DNA of 7,217 nucleotides from an uncultured Pseudomonas sp. (GCA_946886875.1 CAMPJN010000185.1:1-7217), one strand, 5' to 3'; numbered from the stretch's first letter, positions 1 to 5,969 are shown. Notes: a model not told the origin generated them from the letters alone. Numbers and translations: made by a program.

Positions 1-1
1 C

Positions 2-739
2 TCAGGCCTTGTTGCGTGACCAACTCCATTGACGGCTCTTCCAGTGATGTTGCAGAAGGTCCTGCCCGCCGCACAAGGCGCGAAGCAGATTGAGTACATG
101 GGGCCATTCGGCGGCCGGGCCCTCGGCGTTGCTCAGCTGCAACTGCCAGTCGTCGCCAGGGGTCAGCAGCAACGCGACGGCGTGGGAGAAGGGCACATCG
201 TCTATATAGGGGGCATACAGCGTAGGCGGTAATTCTTCGGCGACCACCAGCAGCACGGCGGGGGCGCCTTCGCCGAGGAGCGTGCAGGCTTCCAGCACGC
301 CCTGTTCCAGGCCATCGTTCTCGCCGGCGAGGGCAGTCATTTCGCTGGTGTCGCCGCGCATGATCGACCACAGGCCGATGATCGCGTTATGCACCGAGAG
401 GCTGAACTGGGTCGGCGAAAGTGCTTCGTCCTTGGCCAGGTCGTTGATGATCGCCAGGGTGCGCGGAGTTTCGCCGTGCCGCGAGACGAACACCAGGGGC
501 AGTGGATCGCCATGGGCATCGGCCAGTGGCCAGGCGACATGGAAAGCCATGCGGGCCAGATGGCTCAAGCGTCGCCGTTGCATGGCCGGCAGGAAGCTGA
601 CATCCGGTTGGGCCGCACTCGGTTCGGCCGCGCTCTGATCGACGGGCAGACGTGCGGGTGCAGCGCACCAGTTGCGCCAGTCGTCCACGCTCTCCAGGCC
701 AGGGGCCCAGGCACGCCATTGCTCGATCCTGAAGTGCAT
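2..739 (-). CDS. Beta-ketoacyl synthase-like chain length factor (Ketoacyl-synt_2 type)
   Basis: This 245-residue protein resembles the short N-terminal ketosynthase-like proteins found in bacterial type II fatty-acid and aryl-polyene clusters. The N-terminus (FRIEQWRAWAPG, residues 3-14), the PAMQRRRLSHLARMA stretch (51-65) and the SPTQFSLSVHNA block (108-119) are typical of that family. It is far shorter than a full ketosynthase (about 400 residues), and no DTACSS-like active-site cysteine motif is visible, so it is probably not a condensing enzyme by itself. The inferred role is as a partner of a full ketosynthase encoded off the left edge, with acyltransferase and acyl-carrier-protein genes as expected neighbours. 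The frame stays open upstream to 940, but the family-like sequence begins at the ATG at 737-739. No strong Shine-Dalgarno is seen there, and the ATG at 770-772 is an alternative. Family assignment is fairly sure; function is inferred. Confidence 0.82.
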   Translation of the reverse strand: MHFRIEQWRAWAPGLESVDDWRNWCAAPARLPVDQSAAEPSAAQPDVSFLPAMQRRRLSHLARMAFHVAWPLADAHGDPLPLVFVSRHGETPRTLAIINDLAKDEALSPTQFSLSVHNAIIGLWSIMRGDTSEMTALAGENDGLEQGVLEACTLLGEGAPAVLLVVAEELPPTLYAPYIDDVPFSHAVALLLTPGDDWQLQLSNAEGPAAEWPHVLNLLRALCGGQDLLQHHWKSRQWSWSRNKA

Positions 740-1030
740 CACTCGGACGATCCGGCCTTTGCAGGCTTCCATGTAGAGGTCGGCAGCCAGGCATGACAAG
801 GGACTGTCGAGGTTGCCGTGGCGAATGGCCGGCATTATCCAGACCGTGCGCGCACTGTGCAAATTTTGTGCGATCGTTCTGACGGGAGGTTTATGGTCAT
901 GCGGTGACCGAATACCTCGCCCTTGTCCTGTGCATTGCATAGAATGCCCCGGCAGCCTGGCGGACTTGGCGTTGTTCTACGAGCGATTAAGTCCAGGCTC
1001 CTGGCATTTGCGCTTATCGAGAGGTGTGGC
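740..1030. promoter_or_regulatory. Divergent intergenic region between the ketosynthase-like gene and parA-like gene
   Basis: This 291-base gap separates two divergently transcribed genes, so it should hold promoters in both directions. On the plus strand there is a TAGAAT hexamer at 940-945 that could be a -10 box, but no good -35 lies 16-18 bases before it. A small palindrome, GCAC-T-GTGC, lies at 852-860, followed by an AT-rich patch (860-868). I see no RNA gene, no repeat and no convincing small ORF. Both flanking reading frames extend into this gap, but the extensions do not look like their families. Confidence 0.4.
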
Positions 1031-1804
1031 ATGCGGCGTGTGGTATTCAATCAGAAGGGTGGAGTGGGCAAATCCAGCATCGCCTGCAACCTGGCGGCGG
1101 TCAGCGCATCTCAGGGCTATCGCACCTTGTTGGTCGACCTGGATACCCAGGCCAACTCGACCCACTACCTCACCGGCCTGACCGGTGCGGAGATTCCCAT
1201 GGGGATCGCCGAGTTCTTCAAGCAGACCCTGGCCAGCGGGCCCTTTGCCAAGAAGGGTCGGGTGGATATCTACGAAACCCCCTTCGATAACCTGCATGTG
1301 GTCACCGCCACCGCCGAGCTGGCCGACCTGCAGCCCAAGCTCGAGTCCAAGCACAAGATCAACAAACTACGCAAACTGCTCGACGAGCTGGCCGAGGATT
1401 ACGATCACATCTATCTCGACACGCCGCCAGCGCTGAACTTCTATACGGTGTCGGCATTGATCGCCGCCGACCGCGTGCTGATTCCATTCGACTGCGACAG
1501 TTTTTCGCGCCAGGCACTCTATGGTTTGCTGCGGGAGATCGAAGAGCTCAAGGAAGACCACAACGAAGGCCTTGAGGTCGAAGGCATAGTGGTCAACCAG
1601 TTCCAGCCGCGCGCTTCGCTGCCGCAGCAACTGCTCGATGAGTTGTTGGCCGAAGGGTTGCCGGTGCTGCCGGTCAACCTGATGAGTTCGGTGCGCATGC
1701 GTGAGTCGCACCAGAGCTGCACGCCGCTGATCTATCTGGACCGCAACCACAAGCTGACCCAGCAGTTCGTCGAATTGCACGACCTGTTGAACGAGGCGTC
1801 CTAG
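1031..1804 (+). CDS. Orphan ParA/MinD-family P-loop ATPase
   Basis: This 257-residue cytoplasmic ATPase belongs to the ParA/Soj/MinD group, which uses ATP-dependent dimerisation to position cargo. The deviant Walker A motif KGGVGKSS lies at residues 9-16, with the second signature lysine at 9 and the P-loop lysine at 14. The Walker A' segment DLDTQANST is at 36-44 and the Walker B-like YLDTPP at 128-133. There is no N-terminal helix-turn-helix extension, so it resembles the small chromosomal ParA type rather than plasmid SopA-type proteins. The start at 1031 follows GAGAGG at a normal distance and puts the P-loop at the extreme N-terminus as expected. No parB gene or obvious parS site accompanies it, so its cargo is unknown. 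It converges with the universal stress gene. From memory, P. aeruginosa has a similar ParA-Usp neighbourhood around PA5027/PA5028; I could not verify this. Confidence 0.93.
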   Translation: MRRVVFNQKGGVGKSSIACNLAAVSASQGYRTLLVDLDTQANSTHYLTGLTGAEIPMGIAEFFKQTLASGPFAKKGRVDIYETPFDNLHVVTATAELADLQPKLESKHKINKLRKLLDELAEDYDHIYLDTPPALNFYTVSALIAADRVLIPFDCDSFSRQALYGLLREIEELKEDHNEGLEVEGIVVNQFQPRASLPQQLLDELLAEGLPVLPVNLMSSVRMRESHQSCTPLIYLDRNHKLTQQFVELHDLLNEAS

Positions 1805-1818
1805 ATCGGCTGGCTTCC

Positions 1819-1884
1819 GTAGCCCGGATGCAATCCGGGGGCGCTTGATCGGCGCCAGATTTCCCCGGATTTCATCCGGGCTAC
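1819..1884. repeat. REP doublet (REPIN-like) inverted repeat
   Basis: Two 22-base arms, 1819-1840 and 1863-1884, are reverse complements with one mismatch and are separated by 22 bases. Each arm, read from its outer end, starts with GTAG and then forms its own small palindrome: CCCGGAT-GCA-ATCCGGG in the left arm and CCCGGAT-GAA-ATCCGGG in the right arm read on the minus strand. A GTAG head followed by an imperfect palindrome is the classical layout of REP sequences associated with RAYT transposases, and two in inverted orientation make a REPIN. It fills the 105-base gap between two convergent genes, where its transcript could fold into a long hairpin and help end or stabilise both messages. 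Neither side has a clear T-tract after a stem, so a terminator role is only inferred. Confidence 0.85.
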
Positions 1885-1909
1885 AGAACTGTAAAGGCGC
1901 CCGAGGGGC

Positions 1910-2710
1910 TTAGCGCACCACGAAAATGTCGCAGGGTGCGCGGTGCAGGAAATGCTGTGCCAGGCTGCCGAGCAGCGCTTGCGAGAGGGCGCTGCGGCCG
2001 TGGCTGCCGAGCACCAATACTTCGATATCGCGGCTGCGGATGTTCTCCTGCAGGCAACGCAGAATCCCGCCTTGTTGCACCGAGTGGCTCAATGCCGGGC
2101 CTTTGGCCGGCAGCTTTTGCGCTTCGTCGAGCATCAGCTGATCGATCAGCCCGCGTTGCAGCTGCAGCTGATCTTCGACCTGCTTGGGCGAGCCCTTGCT
2201 CGGCTCGAACACATGCACCGCATGCAGCTCGGCGCTGGCGGGGAGCATGTAGTACGCCTGGTTCAGCGCGCTGACCGCGCACAGCGAGAAGTCGATGGCC
2301 GACAGTGCGCGTTGGTAAGGACGGCAGTCGGCACGCGCGACCAGCAAGAGAGCGACCGGGCAGCGGCGGGCGATGCGGTCCAGGCTGGTGCCGGAGAAGA
2401 AATCATGGCGCTGATGATGTGCGCCCAATACCAGCAGGTCGCACGCCAACTCCTCGATCTGCTGCAGCACGGTGTCGGACGCTTTGCTGCCGGTGCATAC
2501 GCGCAGCTCGCAACCCGTAGGGGCGTATCGGGTCAGGCTGAGGTCGAGCGCCTGGCGGGCTTTTTCGTGTTCCTGATCGCTTTGGTTGGCGTCCAGCACG
2601 TGCAGCATGGTCAGCTTGGCGCCATGTTGTTGCGCCAGTTGGGCGGCTCGGCACAGGGCCATATCGGCAGTGTCGCGCAGGTCATGGGCAATCAATATAT
2701 GTTTGAACAT
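1910..2710 (-). CDS. Universal stress protein with two tandem Usp domains
   Basis: This 266-residue cytoplasmic protein is a fusion of two UspA-like domains, roughly residues 1-127 and 132-266. The first begins with the typical strand FKHILIAHDL (2-11). The second begins ALSAIDFSLCAVSAL from about 135. The C-terminal domain holds an intact ATP-binding pattern, G235-x2-G238-x9-G248-S249, followed by the terminal strand DIFVVR. The N-terminal counterpart is degenerate: G96 is kept but H99 replaces the second glycine, so only the C-terminal half may bind nucleotide well. The start at 2708-2710 is preceded by AGGAGAG at good spacing; an ATG seven codons upstream lacks this support. A CATAAT hexamer on the minus strand at 2749-2754 may be a -10 box. 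Usp proteins support survival under starvation, oxygen limitation and oxidative stress; the specific role here is unknown. Confidence 0.92.
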   Translation of the reverse strand: MFKHILIAHDLRDTADMALCRAAQLAQQHGAKLTMLHVLDANQSDQEHEKARQALDLSLTRYAPTGCELRVCTGSKASDTVLQQIEELACDLLVLGAHHQRHDFFSGTSLDRIARRCPVALLLVARADCRPYQRALSAIDFSLCAVSALNQAYYMLPASAELHAVHVFEPSKGSPKQVEDQLQLQRGLIDQLMLDEAQKLPAKGPALSHSVQQGGILRCLQENIRSRDIEVLVLGSHGRSALSQALLGSLAQHFLHRAPCDIFVVR

Positions 2711-2734
2711 GGTATACGGCTCTCCTGCCAATAC

Positions 2735-2754
2735 ATGTCGATTCGGACATTATG
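2735..2754 (-). promoter_or_regulatory. Possible usp promoter with overlapping short palindrome
   Basis: In the 69-base gap upstream of the Usp gene, the minus strand carries CATAAT at 2749-2754, close to the -10 consensus. It overlaps a palindrome with arms ATGTC (2735-2739) and GACAT (2746-2750). No convincing -35 hexamer is seen 16-18 bases upstream, and I could not find a full ANR-type box (TTGAT-N4-ATCAA). This is a candidate start region and operator only. If it is not real, the Usp gene would be read from the thioesterase gene upstream. Confidence 0.3.
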
Positions 2755-2779
2755 GTTCCAGCGGTGAAGCATGGTCCCA

Positions 2780-3265
2780 TCAACTATCTGTTCTTTTGAT
2801 TTGTGACAAGTTCCCGCATTGTTGATGCAAGCGTAACTGATACAGCGCGTGACTCTCGGCTACCACTTCGCCATCTTCGGCGGTGAGTTGCAGCGCCAAC
2901 GGATACTGCGCTTTGCCCTGTTCGCTCGCCTCATTCTGCAACTGTTCGATGAGCTCTGGAGCAAGGCGCGCTTCCACTCGAATATCACCTGACGCCGGGC
3001 GTCTGAAACGCAGATTCATCTCTTTTACTATCGGATAGAAGCGCTGGGTGTCGAAGCTGGTGAGAAAGAGCGCGCCACCGGGAATCTCCGCCAGGGTAAA
3101 GAGCGCACCGGCGTACATGCTGCCGATATGGTTCTGGTTGCCGGCCAGCGGCATGCACAAACGCACATGACCCGGTTCGAGCACTTCTGCCTTGAGGCCG
3201 CAGCGCTTGACGAAGGCAATCTGTTCTTCAGTGAGCTGGCGGGCGATTTCCATGGCTAACGGCAT
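2780..3265 (-). CDS. Hot-dog fold thioesterase, YiiD C-terminal-domain type
   Basis: This 161-residue protein matches the stand-alone YiiD_C/PaaI-like hot-dog thioesterase family, which hydrolyses acyl-CoA or related thioesters. The signature is NHIGSMYAGALFTLAEIPGG (residues 45-64): the Asn-His-x-Gly turn followed by the central hot-dog helix with Glu60. Later strands follow, such as VKEMNLRFRRPASGDIRVEARL. The whole protein is one domain, and such enzymes act as dimers or tetramers. No acetyltransferase domain is fused, unlike E. coli YiiD. The start at 3263-3265 is chosen because AAGAG lies 8 bases upstream. Alternatives are the ATG at 3251-3253 and a TTG at 3320-3322 that has AGGA four bases before it and would add 19 residues. 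It sits between trxC and usp on the same strand, with gaps of 92 and 69 bases, so co-transcription is possible but unproven. The substrate cannot be told. Confidence 0.85.
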   Translation of the reverse strand: MPLAMEIARQLTEEQIAFVKRCGLKAEVLEPGHVRLCMPLAGNQNHIGSMYAGALFTLAEIPGGALFLTSFDTQRFYPIVKEMNLRFRRPASGDIRVEARLAPELIEQLQNEASEQGKAQYPLALQLTAEDGEVVAESHALYQLRLHQQCGNLSQIKRTDS

Positions 3266-3357
3266 GCTGGGCGCTCTTGTATGGGTTTGCAACCAGACTA
3301 GCGATTGGTGCAGCGCTTGCAATTGATCCTAAGTGACGGCGAGGCTGACCGAATGGC

Positions 3358-3792
3358 TCAGCGAAGCGGCCGTTCAATCCAGGCTAGCAGCTGTGGCAGC
3401 GATAGGGCGCCACTTTGCCGGGCAATTTCCTGGCCGGCTTTGAACAGGATCAGGCTGGGGATCGAGCGAATCGCCAATTGTGCGGACAGCTGCGGGTTGG
3501 CTTCACTGTCCAGCTTAGCCAAGCGGTAGCGGCCATTGAGTTGCGCAGCTGCCTGGGCAAAGGTCGGCGCGAAGGCCCTGCACGGCCCGCACCAGCTGGC
3601 CCAGACGTCGACCAGTAACGGCAGGTCGCCCTTCAGCTGGCTGGCGAAATTGGTTTGATTCAGTTCGATGGGCGCGCCGGGCAGCACCTCGGCTTTGCAG
3701 CGCCCGCAGCGTGGCGCATCGGCGAGGCGCTCGGCGGGAATACGGTTGAGACCGTTGCATTTGGGGCAGGGGATCAGCAGGGGTTGGCTCAT
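3358..3792 (-). CDS. trxC: Thioredoxin 2 (TrxC), zinc-ribbon thioredoxin
   Basis: This 144-residue cytoplasmic protein reduces protein disulfides with electrons from thioredoxin reductase. The N-terminal zinc ribbon shows two cysteine pairs, C9-P-K-C12 and C29-G-R-C32, which separate thioredoxin 2 from thioredoxin 1. The thioredoxin fold follows from about residue 44, with active site W67-C68-G69-P70-C71 and the cis-proline P112 in RSIPSLILF. The length is what the family normally shows. The start at 3790-3792 follows GAGAGGA at good spacing. The reading frame stays open upstream to 4038, but that extension runs through a repeat element and is not protein-like. In E. coli trxC is induced by OxyR during peroxide stress; I could not recognise an OxyR site here. 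The divergent region shared with the LysR gene carries a MITE-like insertion that begins 74 bases upstream of this start codon. Confidence 0.95.
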   Translation of the reverse strand: MSQPLLIPCPKCNGLNRIPAERLADAPRCGRCKAEVLPGAPIELNQTNFASQLKGDLPLLVDVWASWCGPCRAFAPTFAQAAAQLNGRYRLAKLDSEANPQLSAQLAIRSIPSLILFKAGQEIARQSGALSLPQLLAWIERPLR

Positions 3793-3866
3793 GGTGGTGT
3801 CCTCTCGTTCTGCTACAAACTGATGGCGGTGAAACGATAAAACAAGGGTAGGGTGAGCGCCGGGGC

Positions 3867-4012
3867 TAGCAGGCCGTGGAAAAACTACCTGCGTTGGCAA
3901 TACTGCGTTAAAAACGGCCTCGGAATGCTCATTTACAGCCAGTAAACTCCGCTTCCTCGGCCGTTTTTGCCTTGTCTTGCCTGCCTCGCCTACGTTTTTC
4001 AACGGCCTGCTA
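3867..4012. mobile_element. MITE-like 146-bp inverted-repeat element
   Basis: The ends are 18-base terminal inverted repeats with one mismatch: TAGCAGGCCGTGGAAAAA at 3867-3884 and TTTTTCAACGGCCTGCTA at 3995-4012. Inside is a second inverted pair, AAAAACGGCC at 3910-3919 with GGCCGTTTTT at 3959-3968. At the centre is TTTAC-AGCCA-GTAAA at 3932-3946. The nested arms could fold into one long imperfect hairpin. No coding frame is credible within it. Both ends finish in TA, so either TA belongs to the repeat or it is a 2-base target duplication, as in IS630/mariner-type elements; the sequence alone cannot decide. I recall very similar sequence as a dispersed repeat in several Pseudomonas genomes, but could not check. 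It ends 13 bases before the LysR start codon, immediately at its ribosome-binding site. Confidence 0.8.
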
Positions 4013-4025
4013 AGGGGCGAAGAAT

Positions 4026-4922
4026 ATGTCACTGCCATCGTTGAATCTGCTGCGTACCTTTGCCGTGCTCGGCGAGACCTTGAGCGTCAAGCGCGCGGCC
4101 GAGCGTTTGTACGTGACGCCGACTGCGGTCAGCCATCAGTTGCGCGAATTGGAAACCGCCCTCGGCTGCAAACTGTTCCGGCGCTTGCCGCGTGGTCTGG
4201 CATTGACCGATGCCGGCCAGGCGTATTGGGCCGAGGTCGCCCCGGCGATCCGCCAACTGGAGAGCGCAACCCGGGCGCGTCAGGCGCAGCGGCCGTTTCG
4301 TATTTCCAGCTTTCCCTATCTGGCGCATACCGTGGTGCTGCCGGCTTTGGGCGAGTTGCAGGGGCTGCTCGGCGAGCGCCTGCTGACCCTCGATACCCGC
4401 CGCGAAACCCTCGACCTTGCCAGCCACGGTATCGATCTCGGCCTACGTTTCAGCGTCGATCCGGCGAATTGGGGCACGCTGCATGCGCGCCGGCTCAGTA
4501 GTTTTCAACTGGCGCCGTTGGTGGCGATGGATTTCCCTGCGGTGTCCTGGCCGCCAACCACAGACTTGCTGCCGATCCGCCTGAGCAAGGAGCGCAATAG
4601 CTGGGTGCAATGGGCGGCGGTGCATGGCTGGCTACCCGGCAGCGATGGGCTGGTGCTGGATAATTACACTGCGGTGCTGACGGCTGCCGAGCAGGGCCTT
4701 GGCGTGGCCATGGGTTATTTGCCGCTGTGTATCGAACCTCTGCAGGGCGGGCGCTTGCGTCCGCTTTGGCCGGCTCGACGGATTGGCTGCGGCGCGCTCT
4801 GGGCGGTGTGGGAGGGCGAAGCCGAGAGCCCGGCATTGTTGCGTGTGGTCGACTGGCTGGAGCGGCGGCTGGCTGACATGGAGCGGCGTAGTGCTGAGTT
4901 TTTCTCAGCTCTTGAGGGGTGA
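4026..4922 (+). CDS. LysR-family transcriptional regulator (GcvA-like)
   Basis: This 298-residue regulator has the standard LysR length and layout. The winged helix-turn-helix covers roughly residues 5-64, with the pattern LRTFAVLGETLSVKRAAERL then VTPTAVSHQLRELETALGCKLF and LALTDAG. The effector-binding domain runs from about 88 to the end. Wording such as TPTAVSHQLRELE and LDLASHGIDLGLRF (129-142) is most like the GcvA/AmpR-type subgroup. The start at 4026 is supported by AAGGGG at 4012-4017. The upstream region has been occupied by a MITE-like element, so the gene's promoter either lies within or beyond that element. It is followed after 64 bases by a hydrolase gene on the same strand, its most likely target or operon partner. 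Most LysR regulators act on divergent genes, which makes trxC an alternative target, but nothing in the sequence demonstrates this. The effector is unknown. Confidence 0.93.
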   Translation: MSLPSLNLLRTFAVLGETLSVKRAAERLYVTPTAVSHQLRELETALGCKLFRRLPRGLALTDAGQAYWAEVAPAIRQLESATRARQAQRPFRISSFPYLAHTVVLPALGELQGLLGERLLTLDTRRETLDLASHGIDLGLRFSVDPANWGTLHARRLSSFQLAPLVAMDFPAVSWPPTTDLLPIRLSKERNSWVQWAAVHGWLPGSDGLVLDNYTAVLTAAEQGLGVAMGYLPLCIEPLQGGRLRPLWPARRIGCGALWAVWEGEAESPALLRVVDWLERRLADMERRSAEFFSALEG

Positions 4923-4964
4923 AATCTCGCTTTTGCGCTAGGCCCGGCTTGGTGAGACTGGCGA

Positions 4965-4986
4965 CCTTCCCTGAAGGAGCTAGGCC
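4965..4986 (+). promoter_or_regulatory. Hydrolase ribosome-binding site inside a small hairpin
   Basis: A near-perfect Shine-Dalgarno, AAGGAG, lies at 4974-4979, seven bases before the hydrolase ATG, and fixes that start. Its first half is in the 3' arm of a small stem, CCTTC (4965-4969) with GAAGG (4973-4977) and loop CCT. The octamer GCTAGGCC occurs twice in this 64-base gap, at 4937-4944 and 4979-4986. The ribosome site itself is solid; any regulatory effect of the five-pair stem is speculation. Confidence 0.6.
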
Positions 4987-5859
4987 ATGCGTATCGATCA
5001 TTACCGCTTGCCCGCCCGCGACGGCTATCCCCTTGGCGTCAGTGCCTATCGCCCGCTGCAGCCGCGCTACAGCCTGTTGCTGAACAGCGCCACCGGAGTG
5101 CCCAAACGTTTTTATCAAGGTTTCGCCGAGCACGCCGCTAGCCGCGGTGCCTGGGTGTTCTGCTACGACTACCGTGGCATCGGCGACAGTCGCGCGCCGG
5201 GCTGGCAGGGCGCGCCGCCGCGTATGGCGGATTGGGGCGCGTTGGATCAAGCCAGCCTGCTCGACCATCTGGTGAGCGATCTGCCGTTGGCGCTGCTCGG
5301 CCATTCGGTAGGCGGCCAGATTCCCGGCCTGGCCGACAATGCGACGCGGATCCAGGCCCTGCTCGGCGTCGCCGCCCAGTCCGGTTACTGGCGCCTATGG
5401 CCGGCCAGCCAGCAACTGCGTTTGGCTTTCAATTGGTACGGCGTGGTGCCGATCGCCACGCGGCTATTCGGCCAACTGCCGGGTTGGGCCATGGGCGGCG
5501 AAGCGCTGCCGCGCGGGGTGGCGCTGGAGTGGGCGCGCTGGTGCCGCACGCCGGCCTTTATCAGCACCGCGGACGGGCGAGCGCTACGTCCGCATTTCGA
5601 CGACCTGCGCGGGCCGGCGCGCTTTCTGGCGATTGGCGACGACCATGGTTTCGCCCCGCCGCGGGCAGTGGCCGAGCTGGCGAGTTTCTATCGCGCGGCG
5701 CAGCGCGAAGTGCTGACGGTGAACCCGGCCGACTGGGGTTTGCGCAAGTTGGGGCACTTCGGCTTCTTTCGCCGCGATACGCCGCGCGCGCTATGGGACC
5801 AGCAGCTCGATTGGCTGGAAAGCGCGCTGGGCCTGCAGCCGGCTCGCGCGGTGGCCTGA
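4987..5859 (+). CDS. Alpha/beta-fold hydrolase (COG4757-like)
   Basis: This 290-residue protein is a cytoplasmic serine hydrolase of the alpha/beta fold, with no signal peptide or membrane segment. The nucleophile elbow is G105-H-S107-V-G109-G, giving Ser107. The catalytic histidine is probably H257 in LGHFGFFR, and the acid is probably D218 or D219 in FLAIGDDHGF. The strand YDYRGIGDSRAP (60-71) is also typical. A lid-like segment rich in tryptophan and leucine lies between about 133 and 190, usually the part that sets substrate choice. The arrangement agrees with the predicted hydrolases of COG4757, whose substrates are largely unknown. The start has an excellent AAGGAG. It follows the LysR gene by 64 bases and ends in an intrinsic terminator, so the two probably form a short operon. 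I cannot name the substrate; esterase or lipase-like activity is the general expectation. Confidence 0.88.
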   Translation: MRIDHYRLPARDGYPLGVSAYRPLQPRYSLLLNSATGVPKRFYQGFAEHAASRGAWVFCYDYRGIGDSRAPGWQGAPPRMADWGALDQASLLDHLVSDLPLALLGHSVGGQIPGLADNATRIQALLGVAAQSGYWRLWPASQQLRLAFNWYGVVPIATRLFGQLPGWAMGGEALPRGVALEWARWCRTPAFISTADGRALRPHFDDLRGPARFLAIGDDHGFAPPRAVAELASFYRAAQREVLTVNPADWGLRKLGHFGFFRRDTPRALWDQQLDWLESALGLQPARAVA

Positions 5860-5882
5860 ACGCCAGCGTCGGCGTTCGTTTT
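5858..5882 (+). terminator. Intrinsic terminator of the lysR-hydrolase unit
   Basis: A seven-pair perfect stem, GAACGCC (5858-5864) and GGCGTTC (5871-5877), with a six-base loop AGCGTC, is followed by GTTTT (5878-5882). The stem starts inside the hydrolase stop codon. Stem plus T-run is the classical Rho-independent form, though the T-run is short. Confidence 0.75.
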
Positions 5883-5896
5883 GCACGGGTTGCGTC

Positions 5897-5926
5897 ATCC
5901 GGATTGCGCTGCGCTTATCCGGCTAC
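5897..5926 (-). repeat. REP-like palindrome with GTAG head (family related to 1819-1884)
   Basis: Read on the minus strand from 5926, the unit starts GTAG and continues CCGGAT, a 12-base loop with two GCGC units, then ATCCGG. Arms are 5899-5904 and 5917-5922. The core GTAGCC(C)GGAT...ATCCGG is close to the arms at 1819-1884, but the loop is longer and one C is missing, so it looks like a diverged relative. It is a single unit here rather than a pair. Confidence 0.65.
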
Positions 5927-5938
5927 CAGAGCGCATTT

Positions 5939-5969
5939 GTAGGGTGGACATGGCGAAGCTTTGTCCACC
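5939..5969 (+). repeat. REP-like palindrome with GTAG head, GGTGGACA family
   Basis: GTAG at 5939-5942 is followed by a perfect eight-base inverted repeat, GGTGGACA (5943-5950) and TGTCCACC (5962-5969), with loop TGGCGAAGCTT. The arm sequence differs from the CCGGAT type, so this is another family. I recall GTAGGGTGG...CCACC units as common dispersed repeats in Pseudomonas genomes, from memory only. It lies between two convergent genes and may also stop or protect transcripts from the transporter gene, whose end has no other clear terminator. Confidence 0.7.

Noticed and set aside
740..940. N-terminal extension of the ketosynthase-like protein to the ATG at 938-940
   Set aside because: The added 67 residues do not look like the family, whose N-terminus matches the sequence from 739.
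923..1030. N-terminal extension of the ParA-like frame to the ATG at 923
   Set aside because: The P-loop should be close to the N-terminus, and the ATG at 1031 has a ribosome-binding site.
1943..2767. Long plus-strand open frame of 274 codons opposite the Usp gene
   Set aside because: It is antisense to a clear two-domain Usp protein and its translation shows no recognisable domain; long shadow frames are common in GC-rich DNA.
2779..2800. ATCAA...TTGAT pair as an ANR/FNR box near usp
   Set aside because: The half-sites are in the reverse order and 12 bases apart; the consensus is TTGAT-N4-ATCAA.
3793..4038. N-terminal extension of the TrxC frame
   Set aside because: Most of it is translation of the MITE-like element; normal TrxC length and a good ribosome-binding site support the start at 3792.
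4893..4909. GCTGAG-TTTTT-CTCAGC hairpin as a terminator after lysR
   Set aside because: It lies inside the end of the coding region, the T-run is in the loop rather than after the stem, and the stem is only six pairs.
4495..5304. Minus-strand open frame of 269 codons across the lysR-hydrolase junction
   Set aside because: It spans two well-supported genes on the other strand and encodes Ala/Pro/Arg-rich sequence typical of a shadow frame.
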